Of a stretch of 64,000 nt of DNA, positions 28,514 through 37,334 are shown in pieces. The position numbers were made by a program, and so were the translations under genes. The DNA is from Nesterenkonia sandarakina. Lineage in GTDB: Bacteria > Actinomycetota > Actinomycetes > Actinomycetales > Micrococcaceae. Numbering within the stretch: the stretch's first letter is position 1; every line of letters starts with the position of its first letter. Location of the stretch: contig NZ_PVTY01000002.1 in assembly GCF_003003175.1 (NCBI RefSeq), positions 100,170 through 164,169 on the forward strand, read 5' to 3'. A model generated the notes under the pieces. That model made no database searches. It saw nothing but the letters and a program-made list of their open reading frames with translations, and was not told the DNA's origin.

Positions 28514-30292
28514 ATGTCTTCTGCCGGTTCCTCGCGTCGTCGCCCGTTCATCGCTGCGGCGCTGCTCTCCTCTCTGCTGCTCAGCTCCTGCGCCGGCGGC
28601 GCCGACACGGACGCCCCCGAGGACTCCTCCGCGCCCAGCGGGCCGAGCGCCGAAGAGTCCGCGGCGGCGGAGGAGCAGCGCCGCGCTGACGCCGAACAGG
28701 CACAGGAGGCGGCGCTCGCAGGACCCGGGCAGGAACACCGGGAGCGGGCCGCGGAGATCGTCGCCGAGTACTCGCTCGAGCAGCTCGCCGGATCGGTGCT
28801 GGTGGGGGAGTACGCGACCACCGACGCCGCACCGATGGCGGCCCTGGTCACCGAGCTGCACCTGGGCGGCGCCATCATCATGGGCGCCAACGTCCCCGCC
28901 TCCGAAGGAGGTGTCGACACCGAGGCCCTGGCCGCCCAGCTGGAGATCCTGCGCGACACCGGCGCGGAGCGCGAGGTGCCCCCGATGATCAGCGTGGACC
29001 AGGAGGGCGGCCTGGTCACGCGGGTCGGCGCCCCGCTCACCGAATGGCCCACCCCGATGGCCTACGGGGCGGCCGCAGCCGGGCAGGATGAGTCGGAGCC
29101 GGACGACGACGGCGCGCTCCCCCGCTCCGGGCACCGACTCCTCGCCGCTGACCTCGCCGACCTGGGGTTCACCACCAGCTTCGCACCCAACGGCGACGTC
29201 ACCGTGGGTGCCTCCGATCCGACCATCGGCTCGCGCTCCTTCGGCTCCGACGCCGAGGCGGTCACCACGCTCACCATGGACGGCATCCGCGGCCTCGCCG
29301 ACGGCGGTCTGGCCGGATCGGTCAAGCACTTTCCCGGGCATGGTTCCGTCACCGAGGATTCCCACCAGACGCTCCCGGTCCAGGACGCCAGCCTCGAGGA
29401 GCTTCGCACTCGCGACTGGGCGCCCTTCGCCGAGGCCGCCGAGGCCGGTGTCCCGATGATCATGATGGGCCACATCGAGGTGCCCGCGCTGGAAGCCGGG
29501 GTCCCGTCCTCGCTCTCCGAGGCCGCCTACACCGAGCTGCGCGACCTCGGCCACGAGGGTGTGGTCGTCACCGATGCGCTGAACATGGGAGCCATCGTCG
29601 AAGCATACGGCGGCGACCAGGCCGCGGTGACCGCCCTGACCGCGGGCGCGGATCTGCTGCTGATGCCCTCTGACGTGCGCGGCGCCCACGCCGGGATCGT
29701 CGCGGCCGTGGAGTCGGGCGAGCTTGACCGCTCCCGCCTCGAGGAGGCGTCCGAACGGGTCGCCGCGCTGCAGCTCTGGCAGGCCGATCTGGCCGCAGGA
29801 GAGCTCGCCGCCGGCCCCGGTGCCCAGCTGCCCGAGGAGCTGCGCGGCGACGAGGCGACGGAGGAGGCCGAGGACGAGACTGCGGAGGATCAGACCGGAC
29901 AGGAGACGGCGGCGGAGCTCAGCGAATCTGCCGTGACCCTCGTGACGGGAGAGTGTGAGTCGGACCTGGCAGCGGCGGGCATCACCATCGTCGGGGGCAC
30001 GGAGCAGGACCGCTCCCGGCTGGCCTCAGCCGCGGAGGCGGAAGGACTGACAGTGGGCGGCGGGGCGGTGGTGAACCTCGTCGGCGAGTCTTCCGCCGCG
30101 GGCGGAGACGTCGCGGTGGCCCTGGACCGTCCTGAGGTCCTGGCACTGGCCGACGCCCCCACCCAGATGGCGCTCTACGGCCGCACCCAGGAGTCCTTCG
30201 ACGCCCTCGCCGCAGTGCTCGCCGGAGCTCAGGCGCCCGGGGCGCTTCCGGTGGAGGTGGGCGAGCTGCCGCGCGGCCACTCCGCCTGCTGA
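28514..30292 (+). CDS. Glycoside hydrolase family 3 lipoprotein, beta-N-acetylhexosaminidase (NagZ-like)
   Basis: Predicted secreted, lipid-anchored enzyme that cleaves terminal GlcNAc from peptidoglycan fragments. The 592-residue product has a signal peptide with lipobox LLSSC (Cys at about 23), an acidic linker, then the GH3 barrel: PPMISVDQEGGLVTRVG, the NagZ segment SVKHFPGHGSVTEDSHQTLP, and DALNMGAIVEAYGG with the probable Asp nucleophile. A region of Glu/Asp-rich low complexity (about 445-475) connects to a C-terminal domain. ATG 28514 gives a clean signal peptide. Confidence 0.88.
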   Translation: MSSAGSSRRRPFIAAALLSSLLLSSCAGGADTDAPEDSSAPSGPSAEESAAAEEQRRADAEQAQEAALAGPGQEHRERAAEIVAEYSLEQLAGSVLVGEYATTDAAPMAALVTELHLGGAIIMGANVPASEGGVDTEALAAQLEILRDTGAEREVPPMISVDQEGGLVTRVGAPLTEWPTPMAYGAAAAGQDESEPDDDGALPRSGHRLLAADLADLGFTTSFAPNGDVTVGASDPTIGSRSFGSDAEAVTTLTMDGIRGLADGGLAGSVKHFPGHGSVTEDSHQTLPVQDASLEELRTRDWAPFAEAAEAGVPMIMMGHIEVPALEAGVPSSLSEAAYTELRDLGHEGVVVTDALNMGAIVEAYGGDQAAVTALTAGADLLLMPSDVRGAHAGIVAAVESGELDRSRLEEASERVAALQLWQADLAAGELAAGPGAQLPEELRGDEATEEAEDETAEDQTGQETAAELSESAVTLVTGECESDLAAAGITIVGGTEQDRSRLASAAEAEGLTVGGGAVVNLVGESSAAGGDVAVALDRPEVLALADAPTQMALYGRTQESFDALAAVLAGAQAPGALPVEVGELPRGHSAC

Positions 30293-30296
30293 GCGT

Positions 30297-31586
30297 TCAG
30301 AGCGGCTCCACCACCGCGAAGACCCGGTCCTCGCCCAGGCGGGTGATCACCAGGGTGCCATGACGCTTCGGCCCCTTGGTCCGCTTCTTCGGCAGGACCT
30401 GCTGACGGAGCTGCTCAGGGGCGACGTCGACCCCGCGCTTCTTGATCTCCAGACTCGTCAGCCCGGCATCGGACACCCAGGTCTTGAGCGTCTTGACGTT
30501 GAACGGCTTGACCTCGAGCACCCGGAACTGCCGGGAGAGGCGATGGTCGGGATCGGTCAGAGCCTCGTCGGTGCAGAAGTAGGCGATGTGCTCATCGAGC
30601 AGACGAGCACCCAGCGAGTCGGCGAGCTCGGCGACGAGCCCGGAGCGGATCACCGCAGGGTCCGGTTCATGCAGCACCCCGGCGAGCCCGGCTCGCCCGT
30701 GTGGCTCGAGCTCCATGCCCGCGCCGAAATCGGTCGCGCTGACCAGCTCCACGGGTGCGGCTCCGCTGCTGGACAGCAGAGTCGCCGCGCGCCGGACTCC
30801 GGAACGGGCCAGGGCGTTGAACCACAGCACCACCTCCACCAGATCTCCGTCCACCGAGACCCACTCGGCCTCACAGTCCGAGGGGATCAGCTCATGCGGC
30901 AGCCCGGGGCCGAGCTTGACCCCCATCGGGGCGCCGGTGCGCGCCAGAGCGGTCACGAAGCTCAGCGGCGGAGAGAAGGACTCGGGGTCCCAGAGCCTTG
31001 AGGGCCCGGTCGCTGCGGTGTCCTGTGCCGCGTGCGGATCGCGGCGCGCCGGATCCAGCCACAGGCCCCAGCCGGGGGGAGCCCCCGAGCGCAGCAGATC
31101 GAAGGTCTCCGCGAAGTCCTCGGCCGTGCCGTGCTGGACCGCGGCCTCCGGAAAGGGATGCAGGTTCATGGTGGCCGCCGCCGCGATGCTCTCATCCGCC
31201 TCCACCGCCGTCACGGCCAGTCCCAGCGATGCGGCGGCCAGCGCATCACCGCCCAGACCACAGCCGAGATCGACCACCCGGTCCAGACCTGCGGCGCGGA
31301 AGCGCTGGGCATGGCGCGCCGCGACCGGAAGGCGCGTCGACTGCTGCAGACCCTCATGGGTGAAGAGCATCCGGTCGGCGAACTCGCCGAACTTCTTCCG
31401 CGCCGCCGCCCGCAGCCGGGACTGCGTCAGGGCCGCCGCCACCCGATCCGCCGGGTGGCCGGCCTCACGCAGCCGCAGATTCAACCCGAACGCCGCCTGC
31501 TGGTCATAGGGCGGCAGCGAGTTCAGCAGCTCCCACCCCTCCGGGGTGAGAACTGGGGAGAGCGCATCAGCGGCGGGGGAAGACAT
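30297..31586 (-). CDS. Class I SAM-dependent methyltransferase, THUMP-like C-terminal domain
   Basis: The 429-residue product has an N-terminal helical part, then the SAM-binding motif VVDLGCGLGGDALAAA (about 105-120) and a motif with AVEADESIAAAATMN, WLDPARRDP as a probable catalytic/post-I region, and a C-terminal basic segment that is annotated in related proteins as THUMP-like. The target is unknown; an RNA methyltransferase is likely. ATG 31586 is chosen because TACCGT lies 7 nt upstream on that strand and the longer frame starts in unrelated sequence. It is convergent with the GH3 gene (4 nt apart). Confidence 0.8.
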   Translation of the reverse strand: MSSPAADALSPVLTPEGWELLNSLPPYDQQAAFGLNLRLREAGHPADRVAAALTQSRLRAAARKKFGEFADRMLFTHEGLQQSTRLPVAARHAQRFRAAGLDRVVDLGCGLGGDALAAASLGLAVTAVEADESIAAAATMNLHPFPEAAVQHGTAEDFAETFDLLRSGAPPGWGLWLDPARRDPHAAQDTAATGPSRLWDPESFSPPLSFVTALARTGAPMGVKLGPGLPHELIPSDCEAEWVSVDGDLVEVVLWFNALARSGVRRAATLLSSSGAAPVELVSATDFGAGMELEPHGRAGLAGVLHEPDPAVIRSGLVAELADSLGARLLDEHIAYFCTDEALTDPDHRLSRQFRVLEVKPFNVKTLKTWVSDAGLTSLEIKKRGVDVAPEQLRQQVLPKKRTKGPKRHGTLVITRLGEDRVFAVVEPL

Positions 31587-31711
31587 CGCTTCTACGGTAC
31601 CGGCAGCGCCCCTCGAATCCGGACGGACCCTGACCGGTGGCGCCGCGATCACGCCTAATACCACACGCGCACGTGACGGAATCTCTCGGACTGTCATATT
31701 CGGCACCACGG

Positions 31712-31740
31712 TTGCGTTAAATTAGTTAACTCTGTAGCTT
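31712..31740 (+). promoter_or_regulatory. Probable promoter of the siderophore uptake genes
   Basis: TTGCGT (31712-31717), 17 nt, TAGCTT (31735-31740). The local sequence is much more AT-rich than the surroundings. Operator-like palindromes flank the -10 element on both sides. Confidence 0.5.
31716..31730. promoter_or_regulatory. Palindrome GTTAA-N5-TTAAC in the promoter spacer
   Basis: GTTAAATTAGTTAAC is a perfect 5+5 inverted repeat located between the -35 and -10 elements. It resembles half of a DtxR/IdeR operator and may be a second, weaker repressor site. Confidence 0.4.
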
Positions 31741-31744
31741 CTAT

Positions 31745-31763
31745 TTAGCTTAGGGGACACTAA
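31745..31763. promoter_or_regulatory. Putative DtxR/IdeR iron box
   Basis: TTAGCTTAGGGGACACTAA matches 14 of 19 positions of the DtxR/IdeR consensus TWAGGTWAGSCTWACCTWA. It begins 5 nt after the -10 element, so a bound repressor would block transcription start. This fits iron-repressed expression of the adjacent siderophore importer. Confidence 0.6.
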
Positions 31764-31815
31764 GTAGAGATCTCCTCCCGGAAACCCGGAATCATCCACC
31801 GTGAAAGGCAGGGCC

Positions 31816-32961
31816 ATGCCCACCGAAGACTTCGCACCCCAGGACGCCGCACTCGAGAGCGCCCGAGTCGCCACCGGCTCCGAGCGGACCGCGCGCAGCT
31901 CGGCCGCGACGCTCCGCTCCAGGGCCCTGGGGGGACTCTCTCTCGGCGTCATCGCGATGCTCGCCCTGAGCGCCTGCGGATCAGATGCCCAGGTCGAGGA
32001 GCCGGATGCCGGCGAGTCGGAGGCGAGCGAGACCGAAGAGGGTGGGACTGAGGCTGCCGAGACTGACGCTGAAGGCTCGGCCACGGTCACCATCGAGGAT
32101 GATCACGGCACTCATGAGGTCCCCACAGATCCACAGAGCGTCGTCGTCACGGACAACAGGTCCTACCGGACCCTGGAGGCTTTCGGGGTCGAGCCCAGCG
32201 CCGCCGCCCGAAGCCTGATGGACGCCCAGACCCACGCCTACGCCGAGGACGAGTCGATCCTGGACCTGGGCAACCACCGAGAGCCCGACCTGGAGAACGT
32301 CGTCGCGGCCGAGCCCGACCTGATCATCAACGGACAGCGCTTCCAGGACTACTACGAGGACCTCGGCGGTCTCGCGCCCGATGCCACCGTCCTGGAGTTC
32401 GAGCCGCAGGCGGACGCTGACCTGGTCGAAGAGCTGATCCGCAAGACCGAGTCGCTCGGTGAGGTCTTCGGTCAGGAGGACATCGCGGCTGACCTCGTCG
32501 AGGAGCTGGAAGTCGAGATGACTCGGGTCCAGGAGGCCTACGACGGCGAGTCCACCGTGATGGGGCTGCTCACCTCCGGCGGTGACATGAGCTACGTGGC
32601 ACCAGGTCCCGACGGCCGCGCCATCGGACCGGTCTTCGACACCTTCAACCTCACTCCCGCACTGGAGCAGGAGGGTGAGAACGAGTCCCACGGCGATGAC
32701 ATCTCCGTGGAGGCCATCGCCACCGCCGACCCAGACTGGCTGCTCGTGCTGGACCGCGACGCCCGACTCACCCTGGATGAGGGCGAGGAGTACACCCCTG
32801 CCGCCGAGGTCGTCGAAGAGTCGGCCGCACTGGCCAACGTCTCCGCGGTGGAGAACGACCAGGTCGTGTACCTGCCGGAGAACTTCTACCTCACCGAAGA
32901 CATCCAGGCCTACACCGAATTCTTCCGCGACTTCGCAGACGCACTCGAAGCCGCGGAATGA
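31816..32961 (+). CDS. Siderophore ABC transporter substrate-binding lipoprotein (FatB/YclQ type)
   Basis: Binds an iron-siderophore outside the membrane and hands it to the permease. The 381-residue product has a twin-Arg-free signal with lipobox LSAC (Cys about residue 54), an acidic linker, and the class III binding-protein fold: SVVVTDNRSYRTLEAFGV, ILDLGNHREPDLENVVAAEPDLIING, and VAPGPDGRAIGPVFDTF. The layout with two permeases and an ATPase resembles YclNOPQ of Bacillus subtilis, but the siderophore cannot be predicted. GTG 31801 is an alternative start. Confidence 0.9.
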   Translation: MPTEDFAPQDAALESARVATGSERTARSSAATLRSRALGGLSLGVIAMLALSACGSDAQVEEPDAGESEASETEEGGTEAAETDAEGSATVTIEDDHGTHEVPTDPQSVVVTDNRSYRTLEAFGVEPSAAARSLMDAQTHAYAEDESILDLGNHREPDLENVVAAEPDLIINGQRFQDYYEDLGGLAPDATVLEFEPQADADLVEELIRKTESLGEVFGQEDIAADLVEELEVEMTRVQEAYDGESTVMGLLTSGGDMSYVAPGPDGRAIGPVFDTFNLTPALEQEGENESHGDDISVEAIATADPDWLLVLDRDARLTLDEGEEYTPAAEVVEESAALANVSAVENDQVVYLPENFYLTEDIQAYTEFFRDFADALEAAE

Positions 32962-33003
32962 CCGCAGTTCACTTTCTTGCCAGTCGGTGAATGATGGTCG
33001 CCC

Positions 33004-33044
33004 GACGGTCCCGCGCAGGCCTGGACAACCTGCGTGGGACCGTC
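33004..33044 (+). terminator. Hairpin between binding protein and permease genes
   Basis: A 16-bp stem starting GACGGTCCCGCGCAGG, with one G-U pair and a 9-nt loop. It lies 43 nt after the binding-protein stop. It may cut most transcripts there, so that the binding protein is made in excess over the permease. Confidence 0.75.
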
Positions 33045-33139
33045 CCTAATATCGCTATAGGGTTATTCGCTATTCAGTAACCAGACCGGCAGAATATGTA
33101 TCCTCTCGCATAGTCATGCCACTGCTCTTGGAAAGTCCC

Positions 33140-34261
33140 ATGCCTGATACCCCACCCGCGGCGCTGAGCCGCGACGGACGCGTGTCCCCGGAGAGTCCGC
33201 CGGACACCGGACCGGAGTCCCCGCCGGCGCCCCCAGCTGGAACCGCGTCGGCCCCCGCCGCCAGGTCCACGCCGAGATCACCGGATGCCCGAGCGACCCG
33301 CAGGCAGCGGCTCTTCACGCCGGCTCTGGTGGTCGGGATCCTGATCACCCTGGGCCTGCTGCTGCTCTCGCTGACCACCGGGCAGTACGACGTCTTCGCA
33401 GACGATGGGTTCTGGATGTTCGGCATCACCCGGGTCCCCCGCACCATCGCGCTGGTCCTGGCGGGGGCGTCCATGGCCATGTGCGGACTGATCATGCAGC
33501 TGCTCACGCAGAACCGCTTCGTGGAGCCCACCACCACCGGCACCACCGAATGGGCCGGGCTGGGGCTGATCCTGGTGCTCTGGCTCTTCCCCGGCGCCTC
33601 GATGCTGGCCAGGATGGGCGGGGCCGTGACGATGGCCTTCATCGGCACCGTGATCTTCTTCCTGTTCCTGCAGCGAGTCACCCTGAGGTCCTCGCTGATC
33701 GTGCCGATCATCGGCATCATGCTGGGCGCGGTGGTCAGCTCCTTCACGACCTACATCGCGCTGATGACCGATCACCTGCAGACCCTGGGCATCTGGTTCG
33801 CCGGATCCTTCACCCGCGTCGTCGAAGGCCGCTATGAGCTGATGTTCCTGGTGCTGGTGGTGACGATCCTGGTCTTCATCACCGCCGACCAGTTCACCGT
33901 GGCCGGCCTCGGCAAGGACATGGCCACCAACGTCGGGCTGAACTACACCGCGGTGCTGTTCCTGGGCACCGCCATGGTCGCGGTGGCCACCGGGGTGACC
34001 GCCACGGTGGTGGGCACGCTGCCCTTCCTGGGCCTGGTGGTGCCCAACATCATCTCGCTGTTCCGTGGAGATGACCTGCGCAGCAACCTGCCATGGGTCG
34101 CGCTGCTCGGCATCGCGATCGTGACCGCCTGTGACCTGATCGGACGCACCATCCGCGCACCCTTCGAGATCCCGGTGGGGCTGGTGCTGGGCCTGGTCGG
34201 GGCCGTGGTGTTCATCGGGCTGCTCCTGCGGCAGCGCCGGAAGGGCGGGCTGCTGACATGA
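33140..34261 (+). CDS. Siderophore ABC transporter permease 1 (FecCD family)
   Basis: Membrane subunit of an iron-siderophore importer. The product (373 aa from this start) has an N-terminal cytosolic Pro/Ala/Ser-rich lead of about 50 residues, then many hydrophobic helices, with FecCD-type blocks TRVPRTIALVLAGASMAMCGLIMQ, NRFVEPTTTGTTEWAG and GVTATVVGTLPFLGLVVPNIISLFRGDDLR (coupling helix region). GGAAAG precedes ATG 33140; an in-frame ATG at 33116 would add 8 residues. The stop overlaps the next permease (ATGA). Confidence 0.9.
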   Translation: MPDTPPAALSRDGRVSPESPPDTGPESPPAPPAGTASAPAARSTPRSPDARATRRQRLFTPALVVGILITLGLLLLSLTTGQYDVFADDGFWMFGITRVPRTIALVLAGASMAMCGLIMQLLTQNRFVEPTTTGTTEWAGLGLILVLWLFPGASMLARMGGAVTMAFIGTVIFFLFLQRVTLRSSLIVPIIGIMLGAVVSSFTTYIALMTDHLQTLGIWFAGSFTRVVEGRYELMFLVLVVTILVFITADQFTVAGLGKDMATNVGLNYTAVLFLGTAMVAVATGVTATVVGTLPFLGLVVPNIISLFRGDDLRSNLPWVALLGIAIVTACDLIGRTIRAPFEIPVGLVLGLVGAVVFIGLLLRQRRKGGLLT

Positions 34262-35361
34262 CCACGCAGCTCGGCCACCTGCGCCGCACCCCGCCGGTCT
34301 CCTCCGGAACCGAGACGGCCTCCGCCGGCACCACCGCCTGCGCCGCCGCGACCCAGCCGAGACGACATTCCGGGGCGATCACCACCCGACGCCACGGGGT
34401 GCGCTATTGGGGCGTGATGGCGCTGCTGGGTGGGCTCTCGGTCTTCTTCACCGCAGGGATCCTCGGCTACGACAACCCGATGCCCTTCGGCTCCGACGGC
34501 TACTGGCTGATCGCGAGGATGCGGGTCGAGACCGTGCTGGTCATCGGCGTCGTCGTCTTCTGCCAGGCGATGGCCACGGTGTCCTTCCAGACCGCGACCA
34601 ACAATCGGATCATCACGCCCTCGATCATGGGATTCGAGTCGCTGTATGTGGCGATCCAGACCGGCGCGGTGTTCTTCTTCGGCATCGCCGGGATCACCCT
34701 GGTCACCGGGCTGCCACAGTTCCTGATGCAGGCCGGGGCGATGGTGCTCTTCGCGACCATCCTCTACACCTGGCTGCTGAGCGGGAAGTTCTCCAACATC
34801 CACATCATGCTGCTGGTCGGAGTGGTGATCGGCGGGGGGCTGGGCTCGCTCTCGACCTTCATGCAGCGGGTGCTGACCCCGAGCGAGTTCGATGTGCTCA
34901 CCGCACGGCTCTTCGGCAACATCGGCAACGCCCGCGGCGAGTACCTGCCCTATGCGATCCCGATCGCGCTGGCGGCCGCAGGAGTGTTGTGGTTGCGCGC
35001 GCGCCGGCTCAACGTGGTCGCCCTGGGACGCAACACCGCGGACAACCTCGGGGTCGACCACAGGCGTGAGGTGATGATCATCCTGGCGCTGGTCTCGGTG
35101 CTGATGGCGATGAGCACCTCCCTGGTGGGTCCGATGACCTTCCTGGGCTTCCTGGTCGCCACCCTGGCGTACCAGTTCGCGGACACCTACTCCCATCGGA
35201 TGCTGTTCCCGATGGCGATGCTCATCGGGTACACCGTCCTGGCCGGGGCGTATTTCATCATGCGCAACATCTTCTACGCCCAGGGCGCGGTGACTTTGAT
35301 CATCGAGCTCATCGGCGGAATCGTCTTCCTGATAGTCCTGATGCGAAAGGGTCGCCTGTGA
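34258..35361 (+). CDS. Siderophore ABC transporter permease 2 (FecCD family)
   Basis: Second membrane subunit. The 367-residue protein has a polar lead of about 45 residues, then hydrophobic helices with RVETVLVIGVVVFCQAMATVSFQ, NRIITPSIMGFESLYV, and the coupling-loop block STSLVGPMTFLGFLVATLAYQF. It overlaps the first permease by 4 nt and the ATPase by 4 nt, so the three are one translational unit. Confidence 0.9.
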   Translation: MTTQLGHLRRTPPVSSGTETASAGTTACAAATQPRRHSGAITTRRHGVRYWGVMALLGGLSVFFTAGILGYDNPMPFGSDGYWLIARMRVETVLVIGVVVFCQAMATVSFQTATNNRIITPSIMGFESLYVAIQTGAVFFFGIAGITLVTGLPQFLMQAGAMVLFATILYTWLLSGKFSNIHIMLLVGVVIGGGLGSLSTFMQRVLTPSEFDVLTARLFGNIGNARGEYLPYAIPIALAAAGVLWLRARRLNVVALGRNTADNLGVDHRREVMIILALVSVLMAMSTSLVGPMTFLGFLVATLAYQFADTYSHRMLFPMAMLIGYTVLAGAYFIMRNIFYAQGAVTLIIELIGGIVFLIVLMRKGRL

Positions 35362-36128
35362 TCAGCCTCACCGAGGTCGCCAAGAACTACGGTTCCGCGG
35401 GAGCCAGCGACGCCGTCGCCATCGGTCCGGTCAGCGTGGACATCGCCGCGGGCGGGATCACCGCTCTGGTCGGCCCCAACGGCGCCGGAAAGTCCACGAT
35501 CCTGACCATGATCGGGCGGCTGCTCGATGTGGATGCCGGACGGATCGAGGTGGCCGGGCACGACGTCGTGAAATCGCCATCGAAGACCATCGCGAAGATC
35601 CTCTCGATCCTGCGCCAGGAGAACCACTTCGTCACCCGACTCACCGTGCGCCAGCTCGTGGGCTTCGGCCGCTTCCCGCATTCACAGGGCCGACTCACCC
35701 ATGAGGATGAGCGTCACATCTCCGAGGCCATCGACTTCCTGGACCTGACAGCGTTGGAGGGGCGATACCTGGACCAGCTCTCCGGCGGCCAGCGCCAGCG
35801 CGCGTATGTGGCGATGGTGCTGGCCCAGGGCACCGACTACGTGCTCCTCGATGAGCCGCTGAACAACCTGGACATGCAGCACGCGGTGCAGATGATGCAG
35901 CAGCTGCGCCGCGCCGCCGACGAGCTGGGCCGCACCGTGGTCATCGTGCTCCACGACATCAACTTCGCCGCCCGGTACTCGGACCGGATCCTGGCGATGA
36001 AGGACGGGGTGGTGGTCGAGCACGGAACCCCGGCGGAGATCATGCAGGATGCGGTGCTGACCCGGGTCTTCGACACCGAGGTCACCGTGATCGAGGGTCC
36101 TGGCGGCCCGCTCGCGGTGTACTACTGA
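35358..36128 (+). CDS. Siderophore ABC transporter ATP-binding protein
   Basis: Energises the importer. The 256-residue protein has Walker A (PNGAGKSTIL, about 36-45), the Q-loop in LRQENHFVTRLTV, signature LSGGQRQRAYVAM, Walker B YVLLDEPLNNLD and the switch His in VIVLHDINFA. Typical FepC/FhuC length. GTG start overlaps the permease stop. Confidence 0.93.
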   Translation: MISLTEVAKNYGSAGASDAVAIGPVSVDIAAGGITALVGPNGAGKSTILTMIGRLLDVDAGRIEVAGHDVVKSPSKTIAKILSILRQENHFVTRLTVRQLVGFGRFPHSQGRLTHEDERHISEAIDFLDLTALEGRYLDQLSGGQRQRAYVAMVLAQGTDYVLLDEPLNNLDMQHAVQMMQQLRRAADELGRTVVIVLHDINFAARYSDRILAMKDGVVVEHGTPAEIMQDAVLTRVFDTEVTVIEGPGGPLAVYY

Positions 36129-36247
36129 GCTTCTGGTGCTGGTCCCGGAACTAACTGAATTCACCGGCCCCGGCCGCGGTCGAAGAACAGCTCCAGGGCT
36201 ATCGGGGAGGAGGGCGGGACTCACCTTCACGAGCCACCGATGACCAA

Positions 36248-36279
36248 GGCGGGTCCGAGGTGGAGACCTCAGACCCGCC
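36248..36279. terminator. Bidirectional terminator
   Basis: GGCGGGTCCGAGGT, 4-nt loop GGAG, then the complementary arm with one mismatch. In minus-strand RNA the mismatch is a G-U pair, so it is a better terminator for the envelope cluster. It lies 119 nt after the ABC ATPase and 15 nt behind the natural end of the first DUF3618 reading frame (36295). Confidence 0.75.
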
Positions 36280-36294
36280 GTGATGAAATAAGTG

Positions 36295-36873
36295 TCAGCT
36301 GCCCCGGACGTCCTCCGCCGAGGACTTCGCGGAGTCAGCGACCGTGTCCTTCTGGTCCTGGGCTTCAGACTTCACGTTCTGGGCACTCTCAGCGGCCGAG
36401 TCGCGGACCCGCTGCACAGACTCCTGCGCCGGCTCCTTGAGCTCCTCGGCCATCGACTACGCCTGGCTCTTCGCATCATCTACCAGCGGTTTCGTCTGAT
36501 CCTCAAGCTTCGCCGCTGCCCTCTTCTCCGGCTCAGAGGCCGGAAGGATGGACGCCGCCAACCAACCCGCCCCCAGAGCGATCAAGCCCGCCGCGAGCGG
36601 GTTCCCCTGGGTCTTGTGCTTGAGCTCCTGAGGTGCCCGCCGGGCACTGGAGGCGGCATGATGTGCACTTTCCGAGACCTCAGAGGAAGCATCATCGGCT
36701 GACCCCATCACACTGTCCTTCCAGCCACCCACGGTGCTGCGGAGCTTTTCTGTCTGGCGCTGCGCCACCTTGGACGGGGAGACCTTGTCGGCGACGGCGT
36801 CAACGTCGAGGGAGAGGCTGTTGCGGGTCCGCTCGATATCGGCGCGGATCTCATCGGGGCTCTGCTGTGTCAT
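36295..36873 (-). pseudogene. DUF3618-domain protein interrupted by an in-frame amber codon
   Basis: The ATG at 36873 overlaps the preceding gene (ATGA). The first 138 codons encode a DUF3618 protein: SPDEIRADIERTRNSLSLDV, VDAVADKVSPSKVAQR, then a membrane-like helix AAGLIALGAGWLAASILPA and the polar end TKPLVDDAKSQA. There a TAG (36457-36459) stops the frame. Reading past it, the same frame continues with 53 codons (SMAEELKEPAQESVQ..., ending AKSSAEDVRGS) of the same Ala/Glu/Lys/Gln-rich character, up to TGA at 36295-36297, just before the terminator. CAG to TAG is the simplest explanation. The 138-residue product (36457-36873) keeps the DUF3618 part and may still work. Confidence 0.75.
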
Positions 36874-37334
36874 CGGGTCTCCTTGGAGGGGGTGAGAGCA
36901 TCAGGGATCTCTTTGAGGGTCTCCGCGGTCTGCGGTGCCCCTTCGGCCTGATCGAGGTTCTTCTTGCCGAGCACCGCCAGGACGGCGCCGATGATCGCCC
37001 AGATCACGGCGACGATGACCGCAGACCAGGCGCTGCCGATCACGGTGGCGCCCAGAGCGGCCCAGAGGGCGATGGAGAGGAAGAGCAGCACGAAGTGCCC
37101 GGCGATTCCGGCGCCGCCGAACATGCCAGCACCCTTTCCTGCGTTCATCGCGGTCTCGCGAAGTTCGGCCTTGCCGAGGGCGATCTCCTGCCGGATCAGG
37201 GTGGAGAGGTCACTGCTGACGTTGGACATGAGCGAACCCAGTGATTCTTTTTCGACACTACGCTCCCATTCGGGCGTGGGATCTGCCCCAGAGGTGGGTT
37301 CAGGGTCCGTGGGGCGACGGGCATGGCTGCTCAT
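36870..37334 (-). CDS. 'Phage holin family' membrane protein (copy 1)
   Basis: The 154-residue protein has a polar N terminus, an amphipathic part LIRQEIALGKAELRETAMN, two hydrophobic helices (FGGAGIAGHFVLLFLSIALWAAL and VIVAVIWAIIGAVLAVLG) and a polar end. This is the pattern of the actinobacterial Phage_holin_3_6 family (PF07332 by recognition). These proteins are chromosomal and usually not phage-linked; a role in the membrane under stress is assumed, not shown. It overlaps both neighbours by 4 nt. Confidence 0.8.
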   Translation of the reverse strand: MSSHARRPTDPEPTSGADPTPEWERSVEKESLGSLMSNVSSDLSTLIRQEIALGKAELRETAMNAGKGAGMFGGAGIAGHFVLLFLSIALWAALGATVIGSAWSAVIVAVIWAIIGAVLAVLGKKNLDQAEGAPQTAETLKEIPDALTPSKETR

